Assembly (NCBI GenBank): GCA_020051845.1
Contig: JAGVQG010000050.1
Coordinates: forward strand, 1 to 53,033
Origin: an archaeon
Lineage (GTDB): Archaea; Nanobdellota; Nanobdellia; Woesearchaeales; ARS49
Reading direction: 5' to 3'
DNA: 53,033 nucleotides
The position numbers and the translations under genes are program-made. The notes beneath the pieces are model-generated. The model saw only the letters and a program-made list of their open reading frames with translations. It did not search any database and was not told where the DNA came from. The first letter of the stretch is position 1; every line of letters begins with the position of its first letter. Below, one piece after another: positions 1 through 7,808 of this stretch.

Positions 1-10
1 TTCTGCCCTC

Positions 11-547
11 GTGGTATCATTAATATCACCTCTTTCAGGCATTAGAGAACACAACTCCCTAATAAATATTTCGGATATTAATGAGAGATGCTATAAGATC
101 GCGGATAGGCAGGTTTTGACTAAGTTGGGGATCAGGATCGCGGAGAAGGGATATGATGTTATGGAGCACCTGGGGCACAGCTATTGGATGATGCTTCGCA
201 GGGGTATCAGAGTGGCGTGCCACATGATTGATGTCGTCGGTGATAAGTTGGATGAAAGGACTCGTCTTTTCGCGGCGTTCCACGCAATTTCACAAAGTGC
301 GATATGTGGTGTTGCTATAGAGAAAACGCTCGAGTTCGGACGTCGACAGACGGATGACGAAAGGCTGCATCAACCTAGTTTCCCTGAACATAATGATCTT
401 GTCATCAAAGCTTTTGAGAGCATTGATCCCACTACAGGTGATGTCGAGCCTTATCGGCAGTTCTTGAGGATGGATTATCTTTCGGCAAGGCTTTCCAGGC
501 TCGAGACCACTCTCGCGGAAATCTTGATGAAGTCCGTCAAGAAGTGA
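11..547 (+). CDS. Hypothetical protein, possibly 5'-truncated
   Basis: I do not recognise this protein of about 178 residues. The reading frame is open to the left edge, so the GTG at 11 may not be the true start and the gene may begin outside the window. The sequence is soluble-looking, with no signal peptide or membrane segment. It is rich in predicted helix, and the middle (roughly residues 50-110) carries Trp, Met, His and Cys residues that could form a small helical bundle. Its last 11 bases overlap the end of the convergent PhoU-like gene, which supports the stop as real and the spacing as compact. No function can be assigned. Confidence 0.6.
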   Translation: MVSLISPLSGIREHNSLINISDINERCYKIADRQVLTKLGIRIAEKGYDVMEHLGHSYWMMLRRGIRVACHMIDVVGDKLDERTRLFAAFHAISQSAICGVAIEKTLEFGRRQTDDERLHQPSFPEHNDLVIKAFESIDPTTGDVEPYRQFLRMDYLSARLSRLETTLAEILMKSVKK

Positions 548-1454
548 CTTTCTTTGTCTGCAATGTCGACGCGCTCATCGTGCTGTAGTGCGTCAGTATG
601 CTCTGCGCGAGGCGTTCGATGGCGTGGCACGCCGCGAGTGTCTGCTTATTAGCGCCGCTCACGCCGAGCATATTGAGGATCCTGTCGTTGAGGCTTCGCG
701 CTTTCTTGTTGAGCCTCGGCTCGGCTTTCTTTTGAGTGTATATCTCGCGGAACAGGTTGTTCGTCTCTTTGAGTATCAGTATCTCTGCTTCGGAATGTTT
801 GGACTGGTTATCCTTGAGCCATTGGTAGAGAAGCAAATATTCGCCGCCTATGGATGATATTACGACGGCTATGTCCTGCTTCGGGAATGTGCCGACGTCG
901 AACATCCTGTTCGTGTATATCGTCCTGCAAACGAGGTTCCTGTAATTCAGAAGGTTGTGCCGTAAGGCCTCGATGTGCGCGTGCTCCTTGAATTCACGGG
1001 ATTCTATCGCCTTGATCGTCATCTCGTGTATACTGTTGACTATGTGCGACATCTTCTGGAGGATGCCGTCAAGGTCTATGTCGAACGAGCCGACGATGCT
1101 CCTTATCTTGGCTTTGGTCGGTGTTTCCTGGAAGAATTCGTATCCGAGCGATCCTGTCACCGCTTTCTGCACTTCAAGCAGAAGGTCCGGCGTCGTCGCT
1201 CGTATGTTTATCTCGGAGATGCCTGCCCTGTACACCCCTCCTATTGTGCGTCTTATGTCGAGCCAGTCGCCATCGTCTATGTTCAGTGTTGCGGTGGTCT
1301 TCGATTCTTTCGTCTCGAGAGTCAATAGCAGGTCGTCGTCCTTCTCGACGATGTTGATCTCGTCGCCTTTCCCGAGGTCGTGGGACTTGACCCATGCGCG
1401 CGGCAGGCTTATCGTGAGCGTGCCTGTTCCTACCCGGTTCAATCGCCTTATCAT
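537..1454 (-). CDS. PhoU-like regulator with N-terminal AbrB/SpoVT DNA-binding domain
   Basis: This is an archaeal phosphate-uptake-type regulator of about 305 residues. Residues 1-45 form a swapped-hairpin AbrB/SpoVT domain (RVGTGTLTISLPRAW followed by a GDEINI strand). The remainder is helical and PhoU-like, with segments such as HIVNSIHEMTIKAI and HAIERLAQSI. In the known family these proteins sit near phosphate transporters or other transporters and act as DNA-binding regulators, but no transporter is adjacent here. I chose the ATG at 1454 because a TATA-like box (1477-1484) lies 26-27 bases upstream, the leaderless spacing seen across this window. An in-frame ATG at 1466 would add four residues. 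It is divergent from an Lrp-type regulator across a short AT-rich region. Confidence 0.8.
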   Translation of the reverse strand: MIRRLNRVGTGTLTISLPRAWVKSHDLGKGDEINIVEKDDDLLLTLETKESKTTATLNIDDGDWLDIRRTIGGVYRAGISEINIRATTPDLLLEVQKAVTGSLGYEFFQETPTKAKIRSIVGSFDIDLDGILQKMSHIVNSIHEMTIKAIESREFKEHAHIEALRHNLLNYRNLVCRTIYTNRMFDVGTFPKQDIAVVISSIGGEYLLLYQWLKDNQSKHSEAEILILKETNNLFREIYTQKKAEPRLNKKARSLNDRILNMLGVSGANKQTLAACHAIERLAQSILTHYSTMSASTLQTKKVTS

Positions 1455-1503
1455 GCAGTCTATCATGCTATTGGTGTATAAATATCTTGCGAATTAGTAT
1501 TTT

Positions 1504-1515
1504 TAGTATATACTA
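1504..1515. promoter_or_regulatory. 12-bp palindrome in the PhoU-like/Lrp divergent promoter region
   Basis: TAGTATATACTA is a perfect palindrome lying between the two divergent regulator genes in a very AT-rich stretch (about 1495-1560). It could be an operator for either regulator, or simply a symmetrical TATA element. A TATA-like box for the leftward gene is separate, at 1477-1484. The regulatory role is inferred from position and symmetry only. Confidence 0.4.
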
Positions 1516-1589
1516 TATTTCTTAGTAGTAATTATAATTCCAGAAGATAATTATTTCCGCAAATCTTACATGATCCTATCGGAGGAAAA

Positions 1590-2051
1590 ATGCAACAACC
1601 GACAATCAAGGACAGGAAAATCATGGCGTCGCTGCGCACTGACGCGCGGCAGCCGCTCACGATCATGAGCAGGAAGCTAGGCATCCCTGTCTCGACGATA
1701 TTCGACAGGATGCGCGCGCTCGAGGGGACGAGCGTGATGAGGACCACCGCCCTGATAGATTTCTCACGATTGGGATATTCGACTCGGGTCGCGCTGCTAC
1801 TGAAGGTGCCGTATCCGGAACGCCAGGCGCTCCAGGATTATCTGTTGAAGAGCCCATCCGTGAACACGGCGCATATAGTCGCGAACGACTATGATTTCTT
1901 CGTCGACGCCGTGTTCCGCGACCTTGGCGAGTGCACCGTGTTCATACATCAGATCGAGCAGCGTTTCAAGGTGCAGGAATCAAGGCCGATGTTCTTGGGT
2001 CAGGAGCTGGCTCGTGAGAGGTTCTTCTCCGATCTGGATATGGTGCCCTGA
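1590..2051 (+). CDS. Lrp/AsnC-family transcriptional regulator
   Basis: This 153-residue protein has the size and order of an Lrp/AsnC regulator. The N-terminal winged helix-turn-helix spans about residues 5-50 (DRKIMASLRTDARQPLTIMS, then LGIPVSTIFDRMRAL). A C-terminal RAM-like ligand or oligomerisation domain starts around residue 65, with the alternating strands ALLLKVPY, VNTAHIVAND and YDFFVDAVFRD. A good ribosome-binding site (GGAGG) precedes the ATG. Such proteins usually bind DNA as dimers or octamers and respond to amino acids. The ligand cannot be read from the sequence. Divergence from the PhoU-like gene suggests shared control of the intergenic region. Confidence 0.85.
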   Translation: MQQPTIKDRKIMASLRTDARQPLTIMSRKLGIPVSTIFDRMRALEGTSVMRTTALIDFSRLGYSTRVALLLKVPYPERQALQDYLLKSPSVNTAHIVANDYDFFVDAVFRDLGECTVFIHQIEQRFKVQESRPMFLGQELARERFFSDLDMVP

Positions 2052-2063
2052 TTGGACGTTTTC

Positions 2064-2726
2064 CTATCTTACCATCTTCAGCACGTCGCTGAACTTCCTT
2101 AGCGTGTGGTCCGCCTTCGATGTCCTGTCCTTGGATCCGTAGGCGGCGAACGCGGTGTGCATCCCTAGCTTGCGGCCGCCGTCTATGTCGCGCTTGCTGT
2201 TGTCGCCGACCATGAGGATCTCCTCAGGTCTTAGCTTCATCTGTCCAAGGGCCTGCGCGAAAGGTTTAGGATGTGGTTTCCTTTGTCCTGTGTCGTCGAA
2301 TGTCACGACGAAATCGAAATAGTCCTCTATTCCCATCGTGCATAGCCGCATCCATGCCTTGAGGCGTGGTGCGTCAGAGAGGATGCCTATCTTAAGTCCT
2401 TTCTTCTTCAGCTTCGCAAGCGTCGTCTCGACTCCAGTGTAGGGCTTGATGAATCTCTGCCGTCGGTTCCTGTATGCGATGATTGCGCGCGCAAGTTTTC
2501 GGTAGTCCACACGGCCTTCAGTTTTCATCAGGAAGTCGTCGAAGATCTTTGGATATTCAAGTCCTTTCTTCTGGAAGATCGCGTAGATGTCTTTCTTTGC
2601 TCTCGTTTTGTTCAGCCGGAGTCCTGCATTGATCATCGCGTCGATCGCGGCGTTGCATGACTCTTCCTTGAAGCGATAGAAATCTATCAGTGTGTTGTCG
2701 ACATCGAACAATATCCCCTTTATCAT
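2064..2726 (-). CDS. HAD-superfamily hydrolase
   Basis: This is a 220-residue haloacid dehalogenase-like phosphatase. Motif I is DVDNT near residue 8 (nucleophile and acid/base aspartates), motif II is the Ser in GILSDAP, motif III is the Lys in RKPHPKPF, and motif IV is VGDNSKRDIDGG. The helical cap lies between motifs I and II, as in subfamily IA. The substrate is unknown but probably a small phosphorylated metabolite. The start at 2726 puts the nucleophile motif at the usual distance from the N-terminus and lies 26-28 bases from a TATA-like box (2750-2758). The frame is open further upstream, but that extension would run into the divergent NTPase gene. It is convergent with the Lrp gene. 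Confidence 0.88.
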   Translation of the reverse strand: MIKGILFDVDNTLIDFYRFKEESCNAAIDAMINAGLRLNKTRAKKDIYAIFQKKGLEYPKIFDDFLMKTEGRVDYRKLARAIIAYRNRRQRFIKPYTGVETTLAKLKKKGLKIGILSDAPRLKAWMRLCTMGIEDYFDFVVTFDDTGQRKPHPKPFAQALGQMKLRPEEILMVGDNSKRDIDGGRKLGMHTAFAAYGSKDRTSKADHTLRKFSDVLKMVR

Positions 2727-2830
2727 GTGTTCCTGTGATCGCTCTTTGAATATAAACATTACCTCAAGGAAAGTTGAGTGGGCTGTCTCCCGGTGAGGCA
2801 TCTCGCCGCTGTTCTGTAGTTTCATAATGA

Positions 2831-2838
2831 TTAATAAG
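2831..2838 (+). promoter_or_regulatory. TATA-like box for NTPase/HD hydrolase pair
   Basis: TTAATAAG is centred about 26 bases before the ATG at 2860. This fits a leaderless transcript and favours that start over an in-frame ATG at 2827. Confidence 0.5.
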
Positions 2839-2859
2839 GCTCTTTGTGGCGTTCGACGG

Positions 2860-3381
2860 ATGAAGATAGCCGTCATAGGCACGCATGGCACTGGCAAGAC
2901 GACGCTTTGCCATGATATTGTCGCCGCGCTGCGCCATCTCGGCAAGGACGCGCAGGTGATGAACGAGGTCGCGCGTGTCTGCCCTTTCCAGGTGAACGAG
3001 GGTGCGTCCTTCGAGGCGCAATACTGGGTGTTGGCCACGCAGATCAAGCAGGAGCTTGAGTATCATGACCTGCACGATATCGTCCTTTGCGATCGGGGTG
3101 TCGTCGACAATTATATGTATCTTCTGAGGAAATTCCCCGATAAGGCCGCTTTCCTCACGCCGCTTGTGGTCGAGCACTGCAGGAGCTATGATTTGATCAT
3201 CAAGACAGTTCCCGACAACGCGCCCGTGGAGGACGGTTTCAGGTCTGTCGACACGGGTTTCCAGGATGATATCGAGAGGATGCTAACAGCTTTCCTTGAA
3301 GGCCACGGAATACCGCACGTCGTATTGCGCGGAGAGGGCCGTGTCGAGAAGGCCATTGATTTGATCGGGGCGCGGAAATGA
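2860..3381 (+). CDS. P-loop NTPase/kinase-like protein (AAA_28/NadR-like)
   Basis: This 173-residue protein begins with a Walker A loop, GTHGTGKTT, at residues 7-14 after a single strand. It continues with a small-molecule-kinase-like layout: LCDRGVVDNY resembles the Asp-Arg motif of deoxynucleoside and thymidylate kinases and of NadR/Ttd14-type P-loop proteins, and a later strand is YDLIIKTVPD. The substrate is not clear; a nucleoside or nucleotide is plausible. Its stop overlaps the start of the downstream HD phosphohydrolase by four bases (ATGA), so the two are probably translationally coupled. Pairing a kinase-like protein with a dNTP-hydrolase-like protein suggests nucleotide pool control; that link is inference. 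Confidence 0.75.
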   Translation: MKIAVIGTHGTGKTTLCHDIVAALRHLGKDAQVMNEVARVCPFQVNEGASFEAQYWVLATQIKQELEYHDLHDIVLCDRGVVDNYMYLLRKFPDKAAFLTPLVVEHCRSYDLIIKTVPDNAPVEDGFRSVDTGFQDDIERMLTAFLEGHGIPHVVLRGEGRVEKAIDLIGARK

Positions 3382-4658
3382 AGGAACATGTATGGGTACC
3401 TGTCATGGGCAGGCGCGGCGAGGTCAAGGGCGTCGACGTGGACTACACTGGTTGCGAGGGCGTTTTCTTCCATCCCAATGTCCAGCGCATGAACCACCGC
3501 CAGCAATTGGCGCTCGCCCACTTCGTCTATCCAGATGCCAAGCACGCGCGCCTTGGTCATTGCATCGGCACAGGCTATCTTGCGGCGATGCTTGGCGGGT
3601 ATTGCGGTCTTGGTGCCAAGTCCATCAATGACCTCAAGATCGCGGGCACGCTTCATGATGTGGGTCATCCCGCTTCCTGTCACGTCGGTGAGAACCTGAC
3701 GAAGATATTGGGTTTGAGCCACAAGAAGCACACTTCAGGATTGGTCGAAGGTATGAGGGCCGAGATCGCTTCCTGCGCGGATTATGATGTCGTCAAAGGG
3801 ATAGTCGATGGCACCCATGGGCTTTCCGCTCTCGTCGGAAGCATCATCGGCGCTGACAAGGTGGACTACGTCTCGCGCGATCCTCACTATTGCGCGCTCG
3901 TTAACAAGGTGGATGCCAGGAGGCTCTACAGCGGAGCGAGATTGGTCGATGGAAAGCTCGTCTTCAAGGACAGGGCTGAGGAGATCAAGATATTCCTGAA
4001 GCAATACTGGACCAACCACCTGGACATATACCTTCATCCTGAGGTCGAGATCCCGCGCACGATGTTCCAGCAGGCCATGATCCACCGCATGAAGACCGGT
4101 TGGTTTGTCGGCGAGATATACGATATGGTCGATTCTGAGCTGCACGAGAAACTGCGCGATTCGCACTCACCTGCGCGGCCTTTGATCGAGGCGCTGGATA
4201 CGGGTGCACGCCATCATGTTTATGGCGCGATACGCAGGACTGAAAAGGATCCGACGACGGATAACGTGGTGATCACGAGGCTGGCTCCTGATGCGTTCTC
4301 CTATTGCGAGGCTCACTTGCTTGCGGCTGATGTCGCTGACAAGGCAAAGATCCCGCCTCATGGTGTGGTGATCACGGTGTCGGAGGATGTGAGCCGCCTT
4401 AGCAGGAACGGCAAGGAATTATACGAGCTCACTCCGAGCGGGCCTGTCGACTTCTTCAAGCGCCATTCCCGTTTCGTCAATGGTCTTGAGCGCAAGGTGG
4501 ATGACCATTTCGCCTTGCGCGTCGTGCTGTTGCACGAGTTCAAGGACGCGAAGCTGCCTGATTTGGATTACATCGCCCGTCAGGCAGAGGTTCTGGCGAG
4601 TGCCGGACGACAGGTCAACATCGAAAGGGTGCTTGGCAAGGATTATGGGAAGAAGTGA
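3378..4658 (+). CDS. HD-superfamily phosphohydrolase (SAMHD1/dGTPase-like)
   Basis: This 426-residue protein has the layout of deoxynucleotide triphosphohydrolases of the SAMHD1/YdhJ type. An N-terminal region contains HPNVQRMNHRQQLALAHFVYP, followed by a first metal-binding His (RLGHCIGT, about residue 61), the HD pair in TLHDVGHP (H93, D94) and a distal Asp in ADKVDYVSRD. The family hydrolyses dNTPs or related phosphoesters with a bound metal. The C-terminal 200 residues are less recognisable and could be regulatory. It overlaps the upstream P-loop gene by four bases and is convergent with another HD-domain gene two bases away. Confidence 0.82.
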   Translation: MKEHVWVPVMGRRGEVKGVDVDYTGCEGVFFHPNVQRMNHRQQLALAHFVYPDAKHARLGHCIGTGYLAAMLGGYCGLGAKSINDLKIAGTLHDVGHPASCHVGENLTKILGLSHKKHTSGLVEGMRAEIASCADYDVVKGIVDGTHGLSALVGSIIGADKVDYVSRDPHYCALVNKVDARRLYSGARLVDGKLVFKDRAEEIKIFLKQYWTNHLDIYLHPEVEIPRTMFQQAMIHRMKTGWFVGEIYDMVDSELHEKLRDSHSPARPLIEALDTGARHHVYGAIRRTEKDPTTDNVVITRLAPDAFSYCEAHLLAADVADKAKIPPHGVVITVSEDVSRLSRNGKELYELTPSGPVDFFKRHSRFVNGLERKVDDHFALRVVLLHEFKDAKLPDLDYIARQAEVLASAGRQVNIERVLGKDYGKK

Positions 4659-4660
4659 TC

Positions 4661-5131
4661 TCAGATCCCGTTCTTTTCGATCAATTCCGCAAGCTTGTCC
4701 GCTGTCTTGTGGAGTCTCTTGACCGCTTTCTCCTTGTCTTCCCTCGCTTCCCGGATGAAAAGTCGGGGATCAAGGACCGAGAGCTTGTCTGCGATCTGTA
4801 TGATCTTCCCTTCTTCTGTGGTAGGCGTCTCGTTTTTCGATCCATGGTGCGCGATGCAGTCCTTGACTATCGGATCCAATTTTCCGAACTCTTTCTCGGC
4901 GATCTCCACGCTCACCTGTGCGTGCCCTTCGTCGACTTGTGTCCTTCCTAGGTCGTGCAGCCATGCTGAGACTGTTAGGGCGTCGTTGTCGACGTCTTTT
5001 CCTTCTGCGAGGAGTTTGCAGCAATTGGCCACGTTCTGAAGATGCAATAGCGACCAAGAGAGGTCGTCGCCTTTGAAGTGTTTGGCATATAGTTCTCTTG
5101 TGAACTTCTCCGCTTGTACTGGTGTGATCAT
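4661..5131 (-). CDS. HD-domain phosphohydrolase, small
   Basis: This 156-residue single HD domain has candidate ligands at H30 (LLHLQNVA), H59-D60 (AWLHDLGR), H95-H96 (IAHHGSKN) and D115 (IADKLSVLD), a pattern close to the HDIG/YedJ-like group of metal-dependent phosphohydrolases. The substrate is unknown. The start lies about 27 bases from a TATA-like box (5155-5162, read leftwards), so it is likely leaderless. It faces the larger SAMHD1-like HD protein, but their opposite orientations mean they are not one operon. Confidence 0.82.
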   Translation of the reverse strand: MITPVQAEKFTRELYAKHFKGDDLSWSLLHLQNVANCCKLLAEGKDVDNDALTVSAWLHDLGRTQVDEGHAQVSVEIAEKEFGKLDPIVKDCIAHHGSKNETPTTEEGKIIQIADKLSVLDPRLFIREAREDKEKAVKRLHKTADKLAELIEKNGI

Positions 5132-5171
5132 GGTGTTTAGCTCTCCTTCTGCCTTTATATGCTTTTTTCGT

Positions 5172-5834
5172 TCAATCTCGGAAAATCTTCATCTTCGTCA
5201 ATTCCAACAATGACAGCTTTCCGCCGGCGTCGACGCCAGTGTCCATCATCGTCACGTTGTTGAACGTCACAGGCATCTGCTCCGGCTCGTCCAGGTGGAC
5301 TGTCCTGTTGTGTCCTATGAATATGCGGTCGTAGCCAGGGATTTTTTTGTTCATCGCTATCCTGAAAAGTTTCCTGTCCCATGTCAAGTCCTTGATATTC
5401 TGTATTGCTATCGGTCTTTCAGGGTCGAAACCGCCGTGCACGAAAAGGCATGTCTGCCTCTTTCCGTCGATCGCGATGGTCTCTTCGTGGTATGGTTTTC
5501 CTTTCTTGAAGAACTGCTTGTGGCTTGCAGGTACTTTCTTCCTGTCGTCGCCGTAGCTTTTGCGCGTCTCGCTGCCGCCGTTGAGGTCCCAGTTCGGGTC
5601 TTTCCCGCCTTCCAGCCAATCGATGAACCAGAGGTCGTGGTTTCCGAGCACAAGCGTGATGTTCTTGACTTTCAGCAGTTCTTCCACTGCTCCTTTCATG
5701 TCAGGCCCGCGGTCGCCGATGTCGCCGAGGACTATGAGTCTGTCGTTTGGAGAGTCGAACTTGGACTTTGCCAGCACTCTTTTGAGGTTGTCAGGATGTC
5801 CGTGTATGTCTCCGAGTACGAAAACGCGTGGCAT
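5172..5834 (-). CDS. Calcineurin-like metallophosphoesterase
   Basis: This 220-residue protein has the complete metallophosphoesterase signature: GDIHGH (residues 8-13), GDIGDRG (37-43), GNHD (64-67), a later HGGFD and a C-terminal FIGHNRTVH. The arrangement matches PrpA/PP-like Ser/Thr phosphatases and ApaH-like diadenosine polyphosphatases, which act in the cytosol with two metal ions. The sequence cannot say whether the substrate is a phosphoprotein or a dinucleotide. It stands alone between an HD protein and an HExxH protein that share its strand but have separate spacing. Confidence 0.88.
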   Translation of the reverse strand: MPRVFVLGDIHGHPDNLKRVLAKSKFDSPNDRLIVLGDIGDRGPDMKGAVEELLKVKNITLVLGNHDLWFIDWLEGGKDPNWDLNGGSETRKSYGDDRKKVPASHKQFFKKGKPYHEETIAIDGKRQTCLFVHGGFDPERPIAIQNIKDLTWDRKLFRIAMNKKIPGYDRIFIGHNRTVHLDEPEQMPVTFNNVTMMDTGVDAGGKLSLLELTKMKIFRD

Positions 5835-5881
5835 GGATCTCGGAATGGGTGTTGGTGTTCATATTGTTTTCTTAAGAAACG

Positions 5882-6685
5882 CTAGTTGAGCTTCTTGCCC
5901 TCTAGCAAAGGCCTGACATACTTGTCCCAGATGTGTTCTCCGTCCAAACGCAATATGCGTGGGTGTTCACGGAGTATTGCTCTGGTGTCGCCTTTGTATT
6001 GGTCGACCATCAGTTCACCGGCGATCGTCGGAAGATGGGTGAGTGTGTCTTTTATGTCTCGTCTGGATTTCACTCTCCCTTTTTTGTTTGCGAGTGTTTG
6101 TGTCTCGAGGACGCTCTCCCAGCTGCTGTCGCGCCGCGCGTATCTACCGCCAAGCACTCTCGCGACTCCGAGAGGGGGATAGAACTCATCCATGTCCATG
6201 TTTATGCTGTGCGCCGATATCACTTGGGCCGCATTGTAGGCGACCTTTCCGAAACGTGGTGATTGTCCTTTGAATTCGGGCAGGATCCTGGTAGGAACCA
6301 TCACTTCGCTTTTTTGGATGTTCACCAGCGCGTGCGTGAGTTCGTGCACTATGTCGTATTTGAAGAACTTCGGCGTTATCAGGATGTAGGGTGGGGTGTG
6401 GCTGCAAACGCTCTGGTCTTCGTCATTTACGAGGCAGCAAGTCACGGAACGTATCTCGTTGGGAGTCGGCTTCCTTGGCGCATAGTCGAGTCTTTCCTTC
6501 ACGTAGTCGTATCTTCTTTGGGGCTTGACTCTCTCTACCGATCGTCCATCCCAGTAGAATATCGGGGGTATGGTTGTGTTGAAGTCATGTTTTTTATCGC
6601 ATCCAGGATAGAATAGCGAGTGCAGTTCATCGTAAGCCCTTGACGCGTAATCGTGTATCCTTTCGGCAATGTTCTGTATGACCAT
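5882..6685 (-). CDS. Hypothetical protein with HExxH metalloprotease-like motif
   Basis: This 267-residue protein is unrecognised apart from a zinc-protease-like motif, YDIVHELTHALVN, near its middle. HELTH fits HExxH, and a candidate third ligand is the Glu in AGELMVDQY about 100 residues later, as in gluzincins. It has no signal peptide or membrane segment, so it would be cytosolic. A Cys/His group ahead of the motif (CCLVN, CSH) may bind metal. A TATA-like box at about 6710-6718 supports the start. Peptidase activity is inferred from the motif; it could also be a degenerate or regulatory member. Confidence 0.6.
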   Translation of the reverse strand: MVIQNIAERIHDYASRAYDELHSLFYPGCDKKHDFNTTIPPIFYWDGRSVERVKPQRRYDYVKERLDYAPRKPTPNEIRSVTCCLVNDEDQSVCSHTPPYILITPKFFKYDIVHELTHALVNIQKSEVMVPTRILPEFKGQSPRFGKVAYNAAQVISAHSINMDMDEFYPPLGVARVLGGRYARRDSSWESVLETQTLANKKGRVKSRRDIKDTLTHLPTIAGELMVDQYKGDTRAILREHPRILRLDGEHIWDKYVRPLLEGKKLN

Positions 6686-6838
6686 TCGGTGCCTTTTTGG
6701 TCATTCCATTCTTAAGTTTTGAGTATTAATGGGACTTTTCGTTCTATTGCGGTCGTTTTCTGCTCGGTGTTTTGTTTTTCACCGCAACCCATTTAAACTA
6801 GAATATCTGCCTTTTTCACTGCAAAGGGTGATTTTCAA

Positions 6839-7669
6839 ATGAAGAGGATGACAAGCTACATATTCGTTCTGGGTGTTGTTGTTATGATGTTGTTGGCGGC
6901 GTGCGGGACAAAGGAATCTCCGCCAGCTCCTATTGATACGAGCAAGGAGCCGTTGGCTCAGAAGCCGACGACAGATACGACTCCGTCAGCGCCTTCGCAG
7001 CCAGCAGCGCCGCCGGCGCCTGGTGGCACTTCCCAGCCGACGACGCCTTCTGGAGAGGGAAGCGCTCCTTCGACCGCTCCTTCATCCACGACAACAGCTC
7101 CTTCAGGTGACTGCGCGATAACAGCCGAGCAGGTCAAGGAGATCTGCGCTTTGACTGTCCTACCCACTCAAGAGGGTTGCAAGTTCACGGTCGTCAGCAC
7201 TGATGATCTCGTCAACAGCGGTGATCTGTCAGTCACAAGGGCGAAGGCCACAGAGTCAGACTATGAGAAGCAGTGGCGCGCATACTACATCGGCGACGAG
7301 ACCTATGATTTGAAGCCGCGTTCGACCAGGGGCGAGAAGACTCCGTACGCGTACTTCTTCTGGTACACGGGCTCCGAATTGGTGTCTGTGAAGGCGACGA
7401 TCAAGTTGTGCAGGTCAGACAAGCTGCCAAAGATAGCGTTGGCGTTCTACGGGACTCCGGCTGCTCCGAAGGCGGACTTCTGCGGCACCTCGACAAAGGC
7501 CGCCTGTGAGATAGATGCGGATTGCATCGCGAGCGGTTGTTCAGGTCAGATCTGCCAGGCGAAGACCGAGCAGTCAGCCATAACCACGTGCGAGATGAAG
7601 GACTGCTACATAGCGAAGAACTATGGTGTCGGATGCCTCTGCCGCGACAAGAAGTGCCAGTGGCAGTGA
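6839..7669 (+). CDS. Secreted lipoprotein with Pro/Thr-rich linker and Cys-rich C-terminal domain
   Basis: This 276-residue protein starts with a lipoprotein signal (positively charged start, hydrophobic stretch, then LLAACG), so Cys22 or so would be lipidated and the protein held on the outer face of the membrane. Residues 25-95 are a low-complexity Pro/Ser/Thr/Ala linker. A globular region (about 95-210) follows. The last 60 residues contain ten cysteines in a C-x(7)-C-x(5)-C-x(4)-C-x(4)-C type pattern ending in CLCRDKKCQW, resembling the eight-cysteine-cluster domains of archaeal secreted proteins. It probably folds by disulfides, fitting the DsbA-like protein at 42.2 kb. The start has an archaeal GGTGAT ribosome-binding site. 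Function unknown. Confidence 0.75.
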   Translation: MKRMTSYIFVLGVVVMMLLAACGTKESPPAPIDTSKEPLAQKPTTDTTPSAPSQPAAPPAPGGTSQPTTPSGEGSAPSTAPSSTTTAPSGDCAITAEQVKEICALTVLPTQEGCKFTVVSTDDLVNSGDLSVTRAKATESDYEKQWRAYYIGDETYDLKPRSTRGEKTPYAYFFWYTGSELVSVKATIKLCRSDKLPKIALAFYGTPAAPKADFCGTSTKAACEIDADCIASGCSGQICQAKTEQSAITTCEMKDCYIAKNYGVGCLCRDKKCQWQ

Positions 7670-7682
7670 GGATTGGATCCGT

Positions 7683-7702
7683 CTTTTTTTATTGTTTTTT
7701 AC
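7683..7702 (+). terminator. Poly-T terminator after lipoprotein gene
   Basis: Two T-runs (seven and six Ts) lie just beyond the lipoprotein stop codon. This is the usual form of an archaeal intrinsic terminator, which needs no hairpin. Confidence 0.55.
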
Positions 7703-7808
7703 TCATGTTTTTGTGTGATCCTTGATTGTATTGTGTCTTTTCTTCAATCCATGGATTTGACAGTATAACATCACAACCCTTAAATATCGACTCTTTTCTC
7801 GTCGACAC

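Noticed and set aside
955-1497. 180-codon plus-strand ORF opposite the PhoU-like gene
   Set aside because: The opposite frame contains clear AbrB and PhoU signatures and has a TATA box. The plus-strand frame is Ser/Arg-rich and lacks family features.
4655-5057. Several overlapping ORFs opposite the small HD protein
   Set aside because: The minus-strand HD protein has all expected metal-binding residues and a TATA-like box. The others lack any motif.
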